Of a stretch of 64,000 nucleotides of DNA, positions 31,733 to 46,061 are shown one piece after another. This DNA comes from Glandiceps talaboti. Taxonomy: Eukaryota > Hemichordata > Enteropneusta > Spengelidae. Under the pieces are notes generated by a model. The model was not told where the DNA came from and ran no database searches. It saw only the letters and a list, made by a program, of their open reading frames with translations. Location: positions 14,680,098 through 14,744,097 of the forward strand of contig NC_135560.1 in NCBI RefSeq assembly GCF_964340395.1, written 5' to 3'. A program made the position numbers and the translations under genes. The first letter of the stretch is position 1; each line of letters opens with the position of its first letter.

Positions 31733-33756
31733 CAAATGTGATGGTGGTGTGGTTGTAGGCGAAATACATAGAATGTTGTCTGGAGGATGAAGGGGCTGGG
31801 ATGAGAGGAAGTGCACGTCGTGAGAATACTGCTAATCATAAGGGAAATAGCAATGACACAAATTGTTCACACGTTCACACCCTTGAGGTGTCTAAAACCC
31901 AGTTTGTCATTGTGCTACTGCGTGATGTCATGTCACACATGCCCCTTGTCTAATCAAGAAAACATACATCAAAAGTACACGTACATAGTCGAGAGAAACA
32001 CTATGAATTCATTAGAAAACCCATCAAATACTTTTGTTTCGTTAAAATTTTAGTAACACACTAACTGTGACATAAAATATATCCACCACAACGGGGAATG
32101 AAATAGGTCGTTGTTTAATGATTTACCATAAAAAGTACAATATGACGCCTAGCTCAATTAATTACTCTGCCAGATTTTATCGGCTTCGATTAATCCATTC
32201 AACTTAACGTTTTAAACGAGGCGAATAATTACCACGGTTTCTGCTTGAGTCGTATCACCGCGTGTTAAACCTTCGCTTCTAGATAAATGCTGAAAAAAAA
32301 TGTCGCCTCATTTTGTTTCTTAAAAGATCGTGTTAGTTTTATGATTCTTCTTATTAACATTATTTCATGCTTGGGGTGAATTTGTATTATTTCAGCCTCT
32401 CAAAGAATTCACGAAATGGGGTTAGTTAAACACTATGTACGGGGCTGTTTTGTTCAATAATCACTTGGCGTGAAAAACACACCCACCTGAAAAAAATGTT
32501 TTAAAAACTAATGGTTGTGAGTTCAGAAGTCTGTAAATCGTTTCTTCATATCGTCACCTTCATAAATATTTCGATTAATGCCATCTCTCTAATTCGTAAT
32601 CCCGCTCATTTGGATCTTATCTACAAAGTGATGTATTTCTTATTTTGTTGCCGTGACAGAATAATCCGGCGACGTTCATAGGGATCTGTTGTCATGGTGA
32701 TGACCTTAAACAGGTCATTATAGATGCAAATCACGTACACTAACTCTTTGTAAATTATTATGCTTTTTTATTTTTTGTCAAATGCTCTGCATGATATTCA
32801 TTTAAGGTAGTCAGCGAGATATTATTATTTATACTTTTTTGGGGACGGAGAAACTATAATGGAGAAATGGAAGCGGAGAGTCATCATGATCAAAGAATAT
32901 GCCGTGACAGTTTTCCGCAGAAAGGTAACAATTGTACACATGTCAGCTCGTTGACGTGTTTTAGACAAATTTTACATCATGTTAAAAGTCAATTTATGAG
33001 ATGTAAAAGACAGGCAACTTAATACTTGGTCAATTGAGTCATATTTTGAAGGATGTAATGCCATGAACATAGTCAATTTTAAGGGGCACGCCATTATTTC
33101 TCGTGTTGTTTATCACTCTCCGCTCAGCATACTTTCCTTTCTGATTACCATAATGCTGTACTTAGTAGCAAGAAATGTGATATGAAATCAACTTGATAAC
33201 GAGGTTGTTTCTGAATGTGTGTTATGATTTGCATAGGACATCTTATTTCACTGAAAAAAAAAACATCCCTGAGGTATACTACAGTATAGGTCGGAAGTAC
33301 TACATGAAAGTTTTCTTTTTACGACCACATTATATATTATTGTGATGGACCAGAACTTAACTCACTCGACTATTATGACGGGATTGGGGATTGACGTCTG
33401 ACAAATACCAATTCACGACTTATAGCGTAGTGGCATATACATCATGAGTATTATCCACTGCATGTGATTATATACATTGTAAACCCGTTATGCAGGTCAC
33501 CAATTCGATAGTAATATTTTTTATTGCAAACTTGTTTCATTCATACTGTACCCATTCAATTGTGGATATGTTGCAATTATGATGCTCATTCTGCGGAACG
33601 TAGTATGTTTTTATAATTTTACAATTATTTTTAAAAAAAAACCTCACTGTCTATTATTATATTAGCACTAGGTCAGATGTGTCATATTTTGATGGATGCA
33701 TTGAAATTGCCTGAGTCAATTTTAAAACCATGTCATCACAAATATGTGTCTTGATG

Positions 33757-33939
33757 GTTCGTTCATTCGTTCATTCATTCATTCATTCATTCATTCACTC
33801 ACTCACTCGCTCATTCGTCCATCCGTTCATTCATCCATCCATCCATCCATCCATCCAACCAACCAACCAACCAACCAACCATCCATCCATCCATCCGTCC
33901 GTCCATCCATCCATCCATCCATCCATCCATCCATCCGTT
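33757..33939. repeat. CATT/CATC/CAAC microsatellite
   Basis: CATT and CACT blocks, then CATC, CAAC, CATC and CGTC blocks. Confidence 0.95.
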
Positions 33940-34898
33940 CTTTATTAGTGACTGCGAGCAATGCCTGATCACCAGTTCGCTACAAAAAGGAAACAGATAC
34001 ATGTACATCAGAGAGCAAACGTTGGTAGTTAAACCCAGACTGTGATTGTTTCTGCAAGATAGTTTCTTTTTATTTGTTGTCATGAAAAGAAGAATAAAAA
34101 ATTTCATCATCGTCCAAGCAATTCAGTATATTTTCACGAGTGCCATCGAGTGCACTGACATCAATATGGTTGACAACAGGTCATGAAGTGTATCTATGTC
34201 ATCTCAAAGCTGTGTCTAAATAACTTGTTCTATTTTCTTATGCCTGCCTTGGAGGATCTTGTCTTTGTGGCTCGCAACGATATCATCGTTATCCGTGTCC
34301 GTGTAACTGAACACATACAAATGTAGCTGATCATGATACGACTATATAGTTTTTGTCAATCACCAGCCTTATACTACTTACACAATGGAGTATCTTGTTG
34401 ATTGGATGGAGGCATGCGCAGTTGGACTACTGGTGTCACCAAACCGTATTAACAGGGGTTTTCGAGTAATGCCCTGTTATCTCCAAGTGAACATTCAAAT
34501 GACCGGATCCGGAGTTCATTCAAAGGGGAACAAACAATGAAATTGGGATTGTCTGCTGCATTTTTCATGCTTAAAAATTCAGTAAAATAGTTTCACCAAT
34601 CCTGCAGCCATGATACCACCTCAAAAATAGAATTGCAAAGAAAATTGTAGATTGTAGGCTGGGGAGAATAATCAAGGGTAAGTCAACAATGATAAGGGTT
34701 CTACATTCGGCCTCAGCATTGTTTTGTCGAGGTAGTAATGTTCAAAGCTCTATTACAGAGGGAGACTGCACGTAGCAGTTTATGGTATAGGTTTTATCAT
34801 AGTTTTCTAAGCATAAGAAATGCACTTTAGATGAAATCAGTATTTTGTCTAACAAAAGGTTGTCAGTCAGTGTTTCGACAGTGATTGTATAATAAAAG

Positions 34899-34932
34899 CC
34901 AAGCAAAACAAAACAAAACAAAACAAAACAAA
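34899..34932. repeat. AAAAC microsatellite
   Basis: About six AAAAC units. Confidence 0.9.
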
Positions 34933-35378
34933 TTTACATAAGCTTACATTCTAATTGTAAACATGTGAAACGATTTTCCGGTTTTTCCACTTTATAATGG
35001 TACAATTTTGGGATGCTATCAATATGGGTAATTTGATATAGTAGTACGCCCCCCGTGTCTGTCAACTTGACATAACATTCTTGCTAGCCTCGTTAAACTG
35101 GTCAGTTAATATTAATTAAGCCATACCTCTCAGTGTGGTCACATCAATCAATTAATAGTCTTTGTTTTGTTAATATAGATATGGAGAGTTCAAGGGAATA
35201 AGTAAGTACATGTATATGATTAACAATATAAAAGAAATTTGAAACAAATAATTGTAGATACATGTACATGAGTCATGGGGTTTCATAGATATGTCGTAGT
35301 GTGTCGGCAAAGGAACCATTCAAGTAACCTTTCTTAATTCAGTTGACAGGGAAAACTAAACTTTCCAAATGCTACTGT

Positions 35379-35413
35379 AAGATAAGATAAGATAAGATAA
35401 GATAAGATAAGAT
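35379..35413. repeat. GATAA microsatellite
   Basis: Seven GATAA units. Confidence 0.92.
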
Positions 35414-37795
35414 ACTTTAAGATAAGCTTAATCAGTTAAATATTATTCATTCTGCTTTTCTTTTAATAAACTAAACATAATCATCTGTAATATCATTAAG
35501 TACCAAATTGAATCTAGATTGTTCCTTCGTTCTGCATTCGAAACATCATATTGAAATAAAAAATGAAAAATTTAGGTTTTGACTGTAAAAACGTTTGACA
35601 ACGTGTGGCTCGAGAATAGTTTTCTATTCAATGGAATATATATATTGAGTCTATTGGACAGTCGATAGAGTAATATATAAAAAACGACTAATCAGAACAA
35701 TTTCGAATCAAACCTTGCCCAAATTTATGGATGTGTGTATTAAACACAAAGTACTTTCAACGTAGTCTCGTGTTTGTCCTGATATCAGGGCCTTTCTCGT
35801 TCAAACTGAGAATCGTTTCTCGTGCGGTTTTTTTCCGATTCAGTACATTGATCGTATTATTAGCATTGTGCATTGATTGTCCTCAAGCCTTTTAGTTCGC
35901 CCCTACTTTAATCACGACGACCTACATTTTTACTTAACGGTTAAAATGAATCGGACCAGAAAGTAATACTTCTAAACTCAATTAAACATTCCTTTGGTAT
36001 CACGCGAAGCCTTTTATGAGAAGACCTAGAATAATAGGAAATAATGAAGAGGTAGTTTCACGCGAGGTTACCGTAATTGACGCAGATTATAAAATTTGCG
36101 AGTTTTTCATTTTCTACGTTTTAAGTTACGGTTAATTTCCCCCTTTTATTGATTAAACTAGAAGTTTCTAATTCACTTAAACACAATTTGTACACTTTAC
36201 TAAACATTTACTTTCCATTGCTTCTACGTGAGTCAGCTCTTTAATACTTTTTTCCTCATGGCTAATTTCGACTGATTATTCATTGCGGATTTTCTATAAA
36301 GCCCCTGTTGTTGTCCAATAAAACAAACGCTCATAGTATGTTACAATGATTTTAGTTCATTATTGCAAATCACCATGCAAGAGTTCGAAACCAATTGACT
36401 CTAAAAGGTTTGATACTTGACAAGTAATTCATAAATCGAATCCCTGATGAAAGGGATTGTTCATGTCACCACAACAAAGCCCAGAGTTTATAGTCAAATT
36501 AAAGACACACGCCTTGTTTGTAAAACTCGAACAAAATGTTGATCGGTTTTCTATCATTGTTTCTTTGAGACAGTTTTGATAAGGTCTATTCCACTATATT
36601 CTATTACATCCACCGTACATACTTTGTTAATAGGGCAACGAGACCGGGCACTGCCCAGCGTTTAATTTTCATCACGAATGAGATATCTTAGAGATTTCGT
36701 GTCTGCCTGATAGCCAATATTTTAGGGAATCAAAATAAATTCCCTGACGTGAATAACAAGCCATAGTGCACTAATACGGAGATAGCTTACTCAGTCATTC
36801 TGCCTGATTAATTTCCTAAATCCATCAATTAAAATAATGATCTCAAATATACAACTGACAGAAAACAACAGTCAATTGACAAACAAAAGTCTAAGCCTGA
36901 GAAAGTAATCATCAACGAGATAGTGACAAAATAATAATTATTAATATGTCCTGCCCAGCATATGATTCATGACGGCATTTGAATGAAAATAATTAATATC
37001 CTTATGGAGACCAAATTATACATTGTTTTATTTGATTCTCCGAGAGAAAAACAACAACAACAATACACATTTAATATCAGCTTCCTTGCCTGGTCATTTT
37101 TGAGACATCAGCTAATGGTATTACGAATCTGTGGATAAAATACCATGGCAAAGTGCACTCAGTTAAATAATATTTCGTATATCTAGACGACTGATCAAAC
37201 CATGCGATTATAGCAGCTTAGAAATGGTTGATCAATTATAAAGAAGCCACTTTCGATTTATAGTTACGTACTATGTACCATTACGATCTATAAATAGTCA
37301 AATATATTTTAAAACTATAAAAGTGTTTTATTAAAGTGTTTGCCATCTGCTTTTTGAATCAAAAAATCTCATTTACATTGGCATTCAATATCAGCAACTT
37401 AACCTCTACCTCACCACATGATCAACGATCAGATTACATTTCAATCCTTGTTTTATGTGTGTATTTGTTTTTTTTATTTGTTACTGTTTTTTTTAAAATT
37501 TGTTTTGTATGGGGGTGGGGGGCTCAAAGCAAAATCTTTTGTCCTGTTTAAAGAATGAAATAGTGGAAAATATTGATCTTGGAAGATGTAGGTTATAACA
37601 GCAGACAGTGCAAGGTCACCTACATACAAAAGTGTTTAGTTGCCGAAATCCTTATGACAAATTCTAACTTTTGATCAAAGAATCACATGGTCGAAGTCGT
37701 AGAGTTGGCATAATGATATTTTGAGAATGGCCATATTATATTATATAAGTAATGCACAGCTTTGTTATTTCATTTTTTTTTAAATTTTCATTAAT

Positions 37796-37809
37796 ATTTA
37801 TTTACTTGT

Positions 37810-37852
<43 letters not shown>

Positions 37853-37882
37853 TCTATCTATCTATCTATTTAATTATTTGTT
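37796..37882. repeat. TTTA/TCTA microsatellite
   Basis: TTTA run, then TCTA, then TTTA-like. Confidence 0.95.
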
Positions 37883-38667
37883 TATTTACATTTATTCTGT
37901 GTGTTTTATTACCTTTTATTTTACACAAATACCAGGATGGCTTGTAAAACTAACCTGTTGCTGCATATAGCACTTCTTATTGAATGGTGGCCATATTTAT
38001 TGTAAAAATCCATCATTTGTACATGAGATCAAGAACGAAAAAGACACTCTCAGTTTGGCAGGCACTTTATTCAAGCTTTTGTACCTATATTATATATTAT
38101 GATATATGACCCTTCTATTTGTATCTGTATATTTGACCCTGAACTTTAACGTTTGAGCTAAAAATTAACAAATTAATTCCATCCATTAGTCAAACAAGTA
38201 AAGTATTTGAGGGCTATGTCTCCTACCAAGACTTGTTCGAGTATATATCAAATCTGTTAACGACAGTGTTAAAATGTGAACCTTGGCTGTGATAGTGAAA
38301 TTTACTGTGAGACAATTGAACTCCTTAACATAGTGTAATATATCAATAACTGTCACCTTAGATGTACATACAGACACTTGATATATCGAAGATCTATAAT
38401 GGAGGTCATGGCCTCATGAAACTTGTGACAATTCTTCAGCAAATTCAACGTCCCTATGTTAATGGTATTTAAGCGATGCCGACGCATCCTCTTTCGTCAC
38501 AGCGTGAGGACAGTTAATGTTTTATGTCACCAGCAGGAGTCGTCTAACATATGCAGTGACATTGGACACATTGTCATTTAAGTGTACCCATTAGTAGGTT
38601 CTAAACTAATGTCTTTTTTCATCAAATAAGTCGAGATCATTAGCTATGAGTGTTGACGTATGGGTGT

Positions 38668-39425
38668 GCCTAGCAACGAAGACAATGCCCTAAGCAACAA
38701 CGAAATGGGAGAGTCCTTTTCAAAGATAACAAGCGTGACAGGTAGTTAAGGGAATAAGTTTTCCATAATGAACAAATATGTGCCTAGCAACAAAGGCCAT
38801 GTCCATAACAACGGCCAAACGGCGTTGTCTTTTCCAAAGACAACAAATTTGTGACAGGTAGTCATGAGAATGTACTCCTAAATGTTCATATGTTAAATAT
38901 ACCAACTAGAATACAATATACGTGTCTTGCTTATTTTTTTGTTTTGAGCAATCATAATTTATTTAAATGGTGATTGTACCTAATCAATTATTATCATGAC
39001 CCAAAATTATGAAAAGTTTGAAATTTTGTACATTCATTCCTGACTATTTAGACCCTGCAAATATATTCATTCATTGCAGATTTGTATGAATTGTGAAAAG
39101 CGGAAATTTGACATTGAAGACTTAAGGACAAATAGTTTGGATATCAACTCAGACATTTCATTATGAGTAAGCGAGTGAAAGAGTATTCTAAACATGAACA
39201 CAAAAATAGCCTAGTAACTAAAACCATCCCCTCAGCAACAGACACATTGTAGTGCCTTTTTCAAATATGTCAATTGTTAAAGGTAGTCAAGGTAATGATC
39301 ATTCAAAAATGGACAAAAATATGCCTAGCGATGAAAACCGTGTCAACAGCGACAACTAGATGGCAGTGTCTTTTTCAAAGATAATAGCAGTGGCTGATAT
39401 TCAAGGGAATAAGTATTCAAAGGAT
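38668..39425. repeat. Degenerate repeat with 114-bp period (two pairs)
   Basis: Units start GCCTAGCAACGAAG-like at 38668, 38782, 39209 and 39323. Both adjacent pairs are offset by exactly 114 bp. Conserved blocks: CCTAGCAAC, TTTTTCAAAGATAACA, GTGACAGGTAGTCAAGGGAA. About 310 bp of unrelated sequence separates the pairs. Confidence 0.75.
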
Positions 39426-42400
39426 GTTACACGTAGCATTAAATTAGTCCTTATAATGGTGCTTGTACTTTTTAAAAATACACATCCCTTACGCATGCTT
39501 TCATAACGTTCTTGATTGGATGGAACATTGCGCTCCTTGTACATCGGGTACATATCGTTTTGAATTTACAAAAGACTGTAAATATGTTACCGAGTAACCC
39601 CTGTTTAAACATGGAACGACAACAAAACGGTTTCAGGAGGGTTTCTAGGGACCTCCTGTACATGCCCTAAGTCAGGACACTTTCTCAAAACCTTCATGTT
39701 CACAGGGACACAACAGTAAGGAATTGAAGTTTTTGTGAGCGTTTAATTAGAAACGAGGTTAGAAAGACATGAAAGATGTTGTTGGCCAGTTCAACACATA
39801 TTGCAATGGATGTTATCTGAGTGTTGATGTTGCGAGTCAAGATTATTTTTTACATCGTGCCATATTCTAATACAATTTTGTATATGTTACTTGTATTTTA
39901 TTTCGCAATCTCTGTTGTCAACTTGAGACCCACAGCTGTTCAAAGGAGACACATACTGCACATACAGGCAGCATCTAAACTATAGAGACTAGCATACCAC
40001 AGGCGACAATAAGAGATTACCAAAGAATTACAGAAAGAGAGTTTGATGAAAGTTCAAAAAAAAAAACACTGCGTGGGCATTTAGATTTTGAATTTAGTGA
40101 TGACTCGGATTTGCGATTGTGCATCTGTTGAAAGTGACGCTTTTAAGACTCCCTAGGTAATACCTCACTTATGTCCATTTCTGTGACTTCGTACGTGAAG
40201 ACAGTACACCTGTAAAGACCCCCAAAGTTGACACCTCCCCATTATTGAAAATTGTTAGTTGCCTTAAAGTCAAATGTTGTGACAGATGAACGCCACAGAT
40301 AGTCTTTACATTTTCCACTCAGTACCCTTATTAAATATCACAACTATGCTAAAATGGTGTCCAGTCACATAATTGTAAAATACCTATAAACTGAGTGTAA
40401 TACATTAACTCTTTGACCTAATTAGAACTATCTCCTTCCATTTTATTTCTAAAATCACACCAGCAAGGTGAAGTAATTTACTTTGTTTTATGCTTGTGTG
40501 TTGTTGAAAAAAGTGACGACACAATACATGTGGATATTCACATTCAAGGTGAAAGGTCAAATTCGTGATTCTTGTATAATTGATTTTTCAATTGGAAATC
40601 AATATTCACCTTTGTGGTATAATGAAATATATAAGCCGGGGAATATAAACATTTTCAACATTTTGTCATGGATCGATGCGCATGCTCACTGCATTTCCGT
40701 TGAATTGTGAAGACTATACTAGTACACGAAGGATAGGTATATGCTTAAAATGGAACTTGTCAACGGTTCAACAAAAGAGGGAGTTCTTTTAAAGAAACTG
40801 TTGCAATGATAATAACCTTTGACATAGCATACGAATATATCAATGGATTCTTCAATGGTAACACCCATCCACACATACTACGAAAACACCCAGAAGTCCA
40901 TGCAGCAAAAACGTCGCATTTTGATATTGTTCTATTCAGATACTAAAGGGTAGATCTACTGTCTATGAATTCGTATTTTGAATATAATGCTAAATATACT
41001 ATTTCCAGGGCTGTCTGGTCATGTCTGTTGTTGACCGACTGAGTGTGAAATCAACATAGTAATTATTAGATTTCTTTGACAAGACTCACCCAATCAATTT
41101 GAAAATGCTAAAGTTTGAAGGTTTTCTCAATATCTAACCAGCCATTAAAGTATGTAGTTAGGAGTTATGCTACGTAATTGTAAAAACTAATCAAAATATT
41201 GAACATTCTTTTGCAAGGTTGCAGCTAAATTGCTGTGTAGGCCTTTTAGAAATGTGTATAAACATATGAAATATGTCCTATTCAATATTTCACAGCAGCT
41301 GGATATAACATTATGAAATGTACCATTCGGGTTGTTTCCAGTCAATAATAATTGATCAATGGATAGAATGACAAAATCCATCCCCACCCACTCATGATAC
41401 ATTCAATATAAATCATTGAATTGCCGGATATTTTGGCACAGTCTTTTTTTTTTAATTCTAGAGAAATGTAACTTGTAAACACTGACTAATCGATCGGATG
41501 TATGTAGACATATTTGCAATGTACATCATGTATATGATTTCATCATGGAAAAAAGTTCGTTTGTCGCTTCCCCCTCCCCTACATGAAACGACACTTTGTT
41601 TTATTGTGTAATTTGGTATTCTTGTAGTTAGAGCAACAGAATCAGTCACACTTCAATCTATTGTTTCCCCTTTCTAGTAAATTATATATGAAGCTTAATT
41701 TCAGTGTAATGAAAATATTTAAGCTTATAGCTGATAAGGCTTTAATAAAAGTTATGTAAATGTATGACAAACACTTTGAAATAACTGAGTGTGTTTACAT
41801 TATAACTTGACATGTTAAACCGAGTTCTAAAAATTCATGGTAATCAGATACGGTAGAATTATTATAATTAGTGGGTTAAATCTCTCCAAACTTTACCATG
41901 GCAACGCTTGTTCCTGGTCCTTTAAAAGAAATTTGAGAGTTCACCTTGTTATGTCGATATTGACAATCTTTTTATTTTCTATTACAGAGTTATAATGATA
42001 GTTTTCATTTTTACAAACTAATTATAACAAGAAAATTTTTTTATATCTCGGAGGCTTCCCATGTTAATAAATGACCACATTATTTTACGTGCCAACTTCC
42101 CTTTTGGACCACCACACTGCATGATTGACAGCTGTTGATATGTACAACTGTTACATGTAAACCACGTCATATCCGTCACAATGATAACTGTTTACCAGAG
42201 TGTTTACGTTATGTTTACTTACTACAAAACCGTTATACTGGTGATGAAGGAAGGACATCATTGATAAACTGACAGATAAAGACTAACTGTGCGTAGTGAC
42301 ATGCTGTAAATTCGTATGTTTATTCATCAGTTCATACTGATCGAAATGATCGAACATATATGAAAATAGATAAATTGACGATTGAACATGAAAATATATC

Positions 42401-42678
42401 ACCACGTCGAGGTCGCTCTCTCCGTATTAGTTTGTTTAAATTCACTATAGTTGCAATGCACTCACATTGCTTTTAGTGGTACAGTAATATACAGTACATG
42501 TACCTCACTTCTAGAACAAGCAAAGTGCAATTATTATACACAATTACAATTTCCCGATGAAATGGGTCATTCTTTTGAAATTGATCTAAACGTGTTTGTA
42601 GTTTTTGACATTTTTAGATAAATCATTTCTACGACTCGTGTAATCATTCCGACCCGTATACATGGTCAACACAATACC

Positions 42679-42877
42679 GTTCTAATATTGTACTCTAGGA
42701 TGATCATAATACAAAATAATGACGCCATTAGGTATTTATGAATATTCAAAAAATACTATCACCAGTGCTAACGCGAGGATAACACACCTTTTTTGTATAT
42801 ATTCGTGAATACCTAATAATGCCATTATTTTGTATTATGACGTATCATCGTTGAATACAACATTAGCTCACAAGTGA
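42679..42877. repeat. Inverted-repeat element
   Basis: Left arm CATAATACAAAATAATG then CATTAGGTATT; right arm AATACCTAATAATG then CATTATTTTGTATTATG. Pairing extends outward with mismatches (TCTAATATTGTA / TACAACATTAGCT), giving about 70-bp arms around a 50-bp spacer. Confidence 0.7.
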
Positions 42878-43671
42878 CAGTGTTCTAACCCTGAACATAT
42901 ATACATGTATATACATATGTACGGTTCAGTCAAGCCCATGGTTTATATCTGTATACAATAGGGTGCATTAGTATAATCGTAGACCACACGCAGTTTACTA
43001 GTACTGTTAATTGAAACTTTGCAAATACACATATAACAGATTCAAATAATGGCGACAACGACGCTCTACCCAGTATTGTGATAATAGTAAAAACAATATT
43101 CCCATCACGTTATCCGAGTACAAATTTAACTTTCTGAATCTTATTTGTCATCAACTTGATTTTCAAGATACTCAACACACCGTGCGTGTTATCTGATAGT
43201 AATCTAAGAGTGTCACCAGACATTTACCCGATCTTTCAAGTTGTTAAAGTTCTTAATTGATCTGATCAACTTTAGTTTGGCCATTCATGATGTCATTAAT
43301 TAATAGTTAAAGTGAGCATGCATTGAAAATTTAGTTATAAATGGAGTCATTTTATTCAATACATAGTATGGTCTTGAGATGTCGAACTAATGACACATAA
43401 ATGTGATTATTTTGTTTTAAGTAATAAGTTCTGGTATATTTATTTGTTTAAGTGCAATTTGCCTCGAAGTATTTTGCACTAGTAAGGTTACATGTACCTC
43501 ACGCGATATTTATCTTAGCTGTGCTACTGTTCATGTGTTAGATTTCATTCGCGTTTAAAGCTCGAGGGATTTGTAGCTCTGATACTTTAATAACAGATTC
43601 TCTTCCTATAAAATGGATCTTATTCCTAATTTGGTACATGTATACATTTGTACTATCCCTTCAATCGACGA

Positions 43672-43727
43672 TGTATGTATGTATGTATGTATGTATGTAT
43701 GTATGTATGTATGTATGTATGTATGTA

Positions 43728-43776
<49 letters not shown>

Positions 43777-43835
43777 ATGTATGTATGTATGTATGTATGT
43801 ATGTGACGCGTGTATGTGTCCGTCCGTCCGTCCGT
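43672..43835. repeat. GTAT/TG/CCGT microsatellite
   Basis: GTAT, TG, GTAT, then four CCGT units. Confidence 0.95.
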
Positions 43836-43999
43836 CTGTCTATATATGTATCTATGTTTGTTTAGTATTGTTTATTCATTTATTTTTTATATGACACTAG
43901 TGAGGCAATTTTTAGTTGTATGTTAGTTGGTTTACGGTGTAGATTGAATCAGATTGATGGAGATGTTCAGAACTCATATTGTACTTTCATATAGTTAAC

Positions 44000-44031
44000 C
44001 ATAGACCCTTCACCAAGGTGGGGGGTCTATG
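44000..44031. repeat. Short hairpin, CATAGACCC family, copy 1
   Basis: 32 bp: CATAGACCC and GGGTCTATG arms around a loop with its own CACC/GGTG pairing. The same arms occur at 54156-54194. Confidence 0.7.
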
Positions 44032-45877
44032 GATTGACAAATGAAAGACTTGGTTTGACATATTATAAACCCTTTGTATAGACGTGGACATACCACTTTT
44101 TTTGCAGTCACAGCACACGTTCTTGTGAAGTACATAGGATAAGCGAAGTTAAAGTTCGACATGTTTTAAAGTGCAGCCTTTAATAGCGTGAATAGAGTAC
44201 ACTTAGTTTCCTTTATCCAACTTAATTCTCACGCCTTTGCTGAGAGCTAGACTTGTCGGTGCAGTGGTATCAAGGGGAGACTGCTTGTATGCTAGGATAG
44301 CCGTAAATCTGTGCAGTAACGTCACGCATACCTATGTAATGATTAAGGACATCTGTCTTTAAGATAGATTATCTCCAGACTTTCACTCGGTTTTAACATA
44401 TATATATATATGTATGTATATAGTCAAGGCTATGTTATTTGTTATTACAAATCTCCTTGCCCATGGCCACTTCCCATCCACTTTTTTATGCCCCAAACCA
44501 ACTTTCTCTTCAATCGTTGCGATAATACACATCATGATCTGAACTAGGAAATCTGTGATACAAAGACGCCGTATCAAAAAAAAATAATACAAGTCCACGT
44601 ACAAATCTGCAAAGCCTGGTGGACGTGTTGAGAAAAGTCGACGAGTGAACGATATCTTGATTGTTTTTTGCAGCTTCCTTTAAAAGATGGATCCACTTAT
44701 TTAAGACAAGAATAGTTAATTGTACTGTATAACATTATAATTCCTTAAAACACAAGGTTTTTTTTTTCTGTCATATCTCATTAGGTTTCCTAGGCTGCTG
44801 TATGTACATATCGACTGACAACTGTAAATTTACTTTTCTCTGAAAAAAATGAGTGATCGTCGTGAATATTGTTGAATCATCTAACGATTAACAGCAGTCA
44901 ACACGTACGTTCAACAATAACCCCGTGACAATGCCTCCACAAATTCAAATCATTCCAGCTTGAAACGAGCAGGTGACGGCAGGCAACATTAATCAGTGAG
45001 AAAATGCGTCCAACAAAATTTCTTCTTATCTGAATGTTTACGACGTTCTTTCATTATGAATTATTTAGTGAGTTTAAACAGAGTCTTCTACAGACCTTCT
45101 TTGTTGTTCAACACGTTTCATTTTAAAACATATTCCCATATATTCGCTGTATCCATTTATTTTCAATTTGAGTGGGTAACTTATATTAACCCAGCTATTG
45201 CGTTCTCTCTTTCTGATTGGTTTGCGGATGTAAACATGGTACAATAGACGCAAAAGGTTCACTGTGATTGGTTATTTGAAATACTCATGTTACCTGTTTT
45301 GTTAATGTATATTCCATGGCTTTACGTCGCGTGCTATGTTTGATGTAGACATCCAGTCAAGAGATGTATGTAACGGTTATGTTATGCGAAGTTTACTATC
45401 TATCTAACACTGTATTATTTTCATGTTTATTTATAATGCATTTGTATTTTAATTATTTTTAGTCAATTAGTAATGACTATCTTATTGTACAATTGTTAAA
45501 ACAAGAGTAAAATTAACACTGATATTTTGTTCATACATTGCCATGTCTAAACACTGGACCAATGCATTTTATCCGTTCTAGATTTCATAAAAACTAACTA
45601 GTTATTGTAACTGTCATATTTGCTTTTCATGTAATATCAACTACTACGGACTGGACTTACTAATTTCAGTCTCAAAGAGGGTCAGTCTAAAAGTATGAAT
45701 CAAAACGACGATATCACGTAGTCACGTGATTCATGCGTCACTTCACATTTGGAAGTGCTAAAATATGGTATCCTTTATTATGAATCGAGAAATGGTAGAC
45801 TGACGTATTTTCCAAGTCACGTTTCATTATTTCATGTATTTCATGTCACTTCATTTCATTTTTACAGTCTATAATAC

Positions 45878-46023
45878 ATACGTACATACACAAACCCATA
45901 CATACACACACACACACACACACATACATACATACATACATACATACATACATACATACGCACGCACGCACGCACGCACGCACACGCACACACACACACA
46001 TACATACATACATACATACATAC

Positions 46024-46054
<31 letters not shown>

Positions 46055-46061
46055 CACACAT
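45878..46061. repeat. CATA/CACG microsatellite
   Basis: CA, CATA, CACG, CA and CATA blocks. Confidence 0.95.

Larger units (their letters stand above)
26946..38667. other. Gene-free region
   Basis: Contains the second MITE-like copy and six microsatellites. The largest non-repeat frames (about 110 codons at 28919-29251, starting TTG) show no family motif or codon signature. Confidence 0.55.

Noticed and set aside
31389-31839. His-, Ser- or Ile-rich frames of up to 126 codons
   Set aside because: Direct translation of the GAT/GAC repeat.
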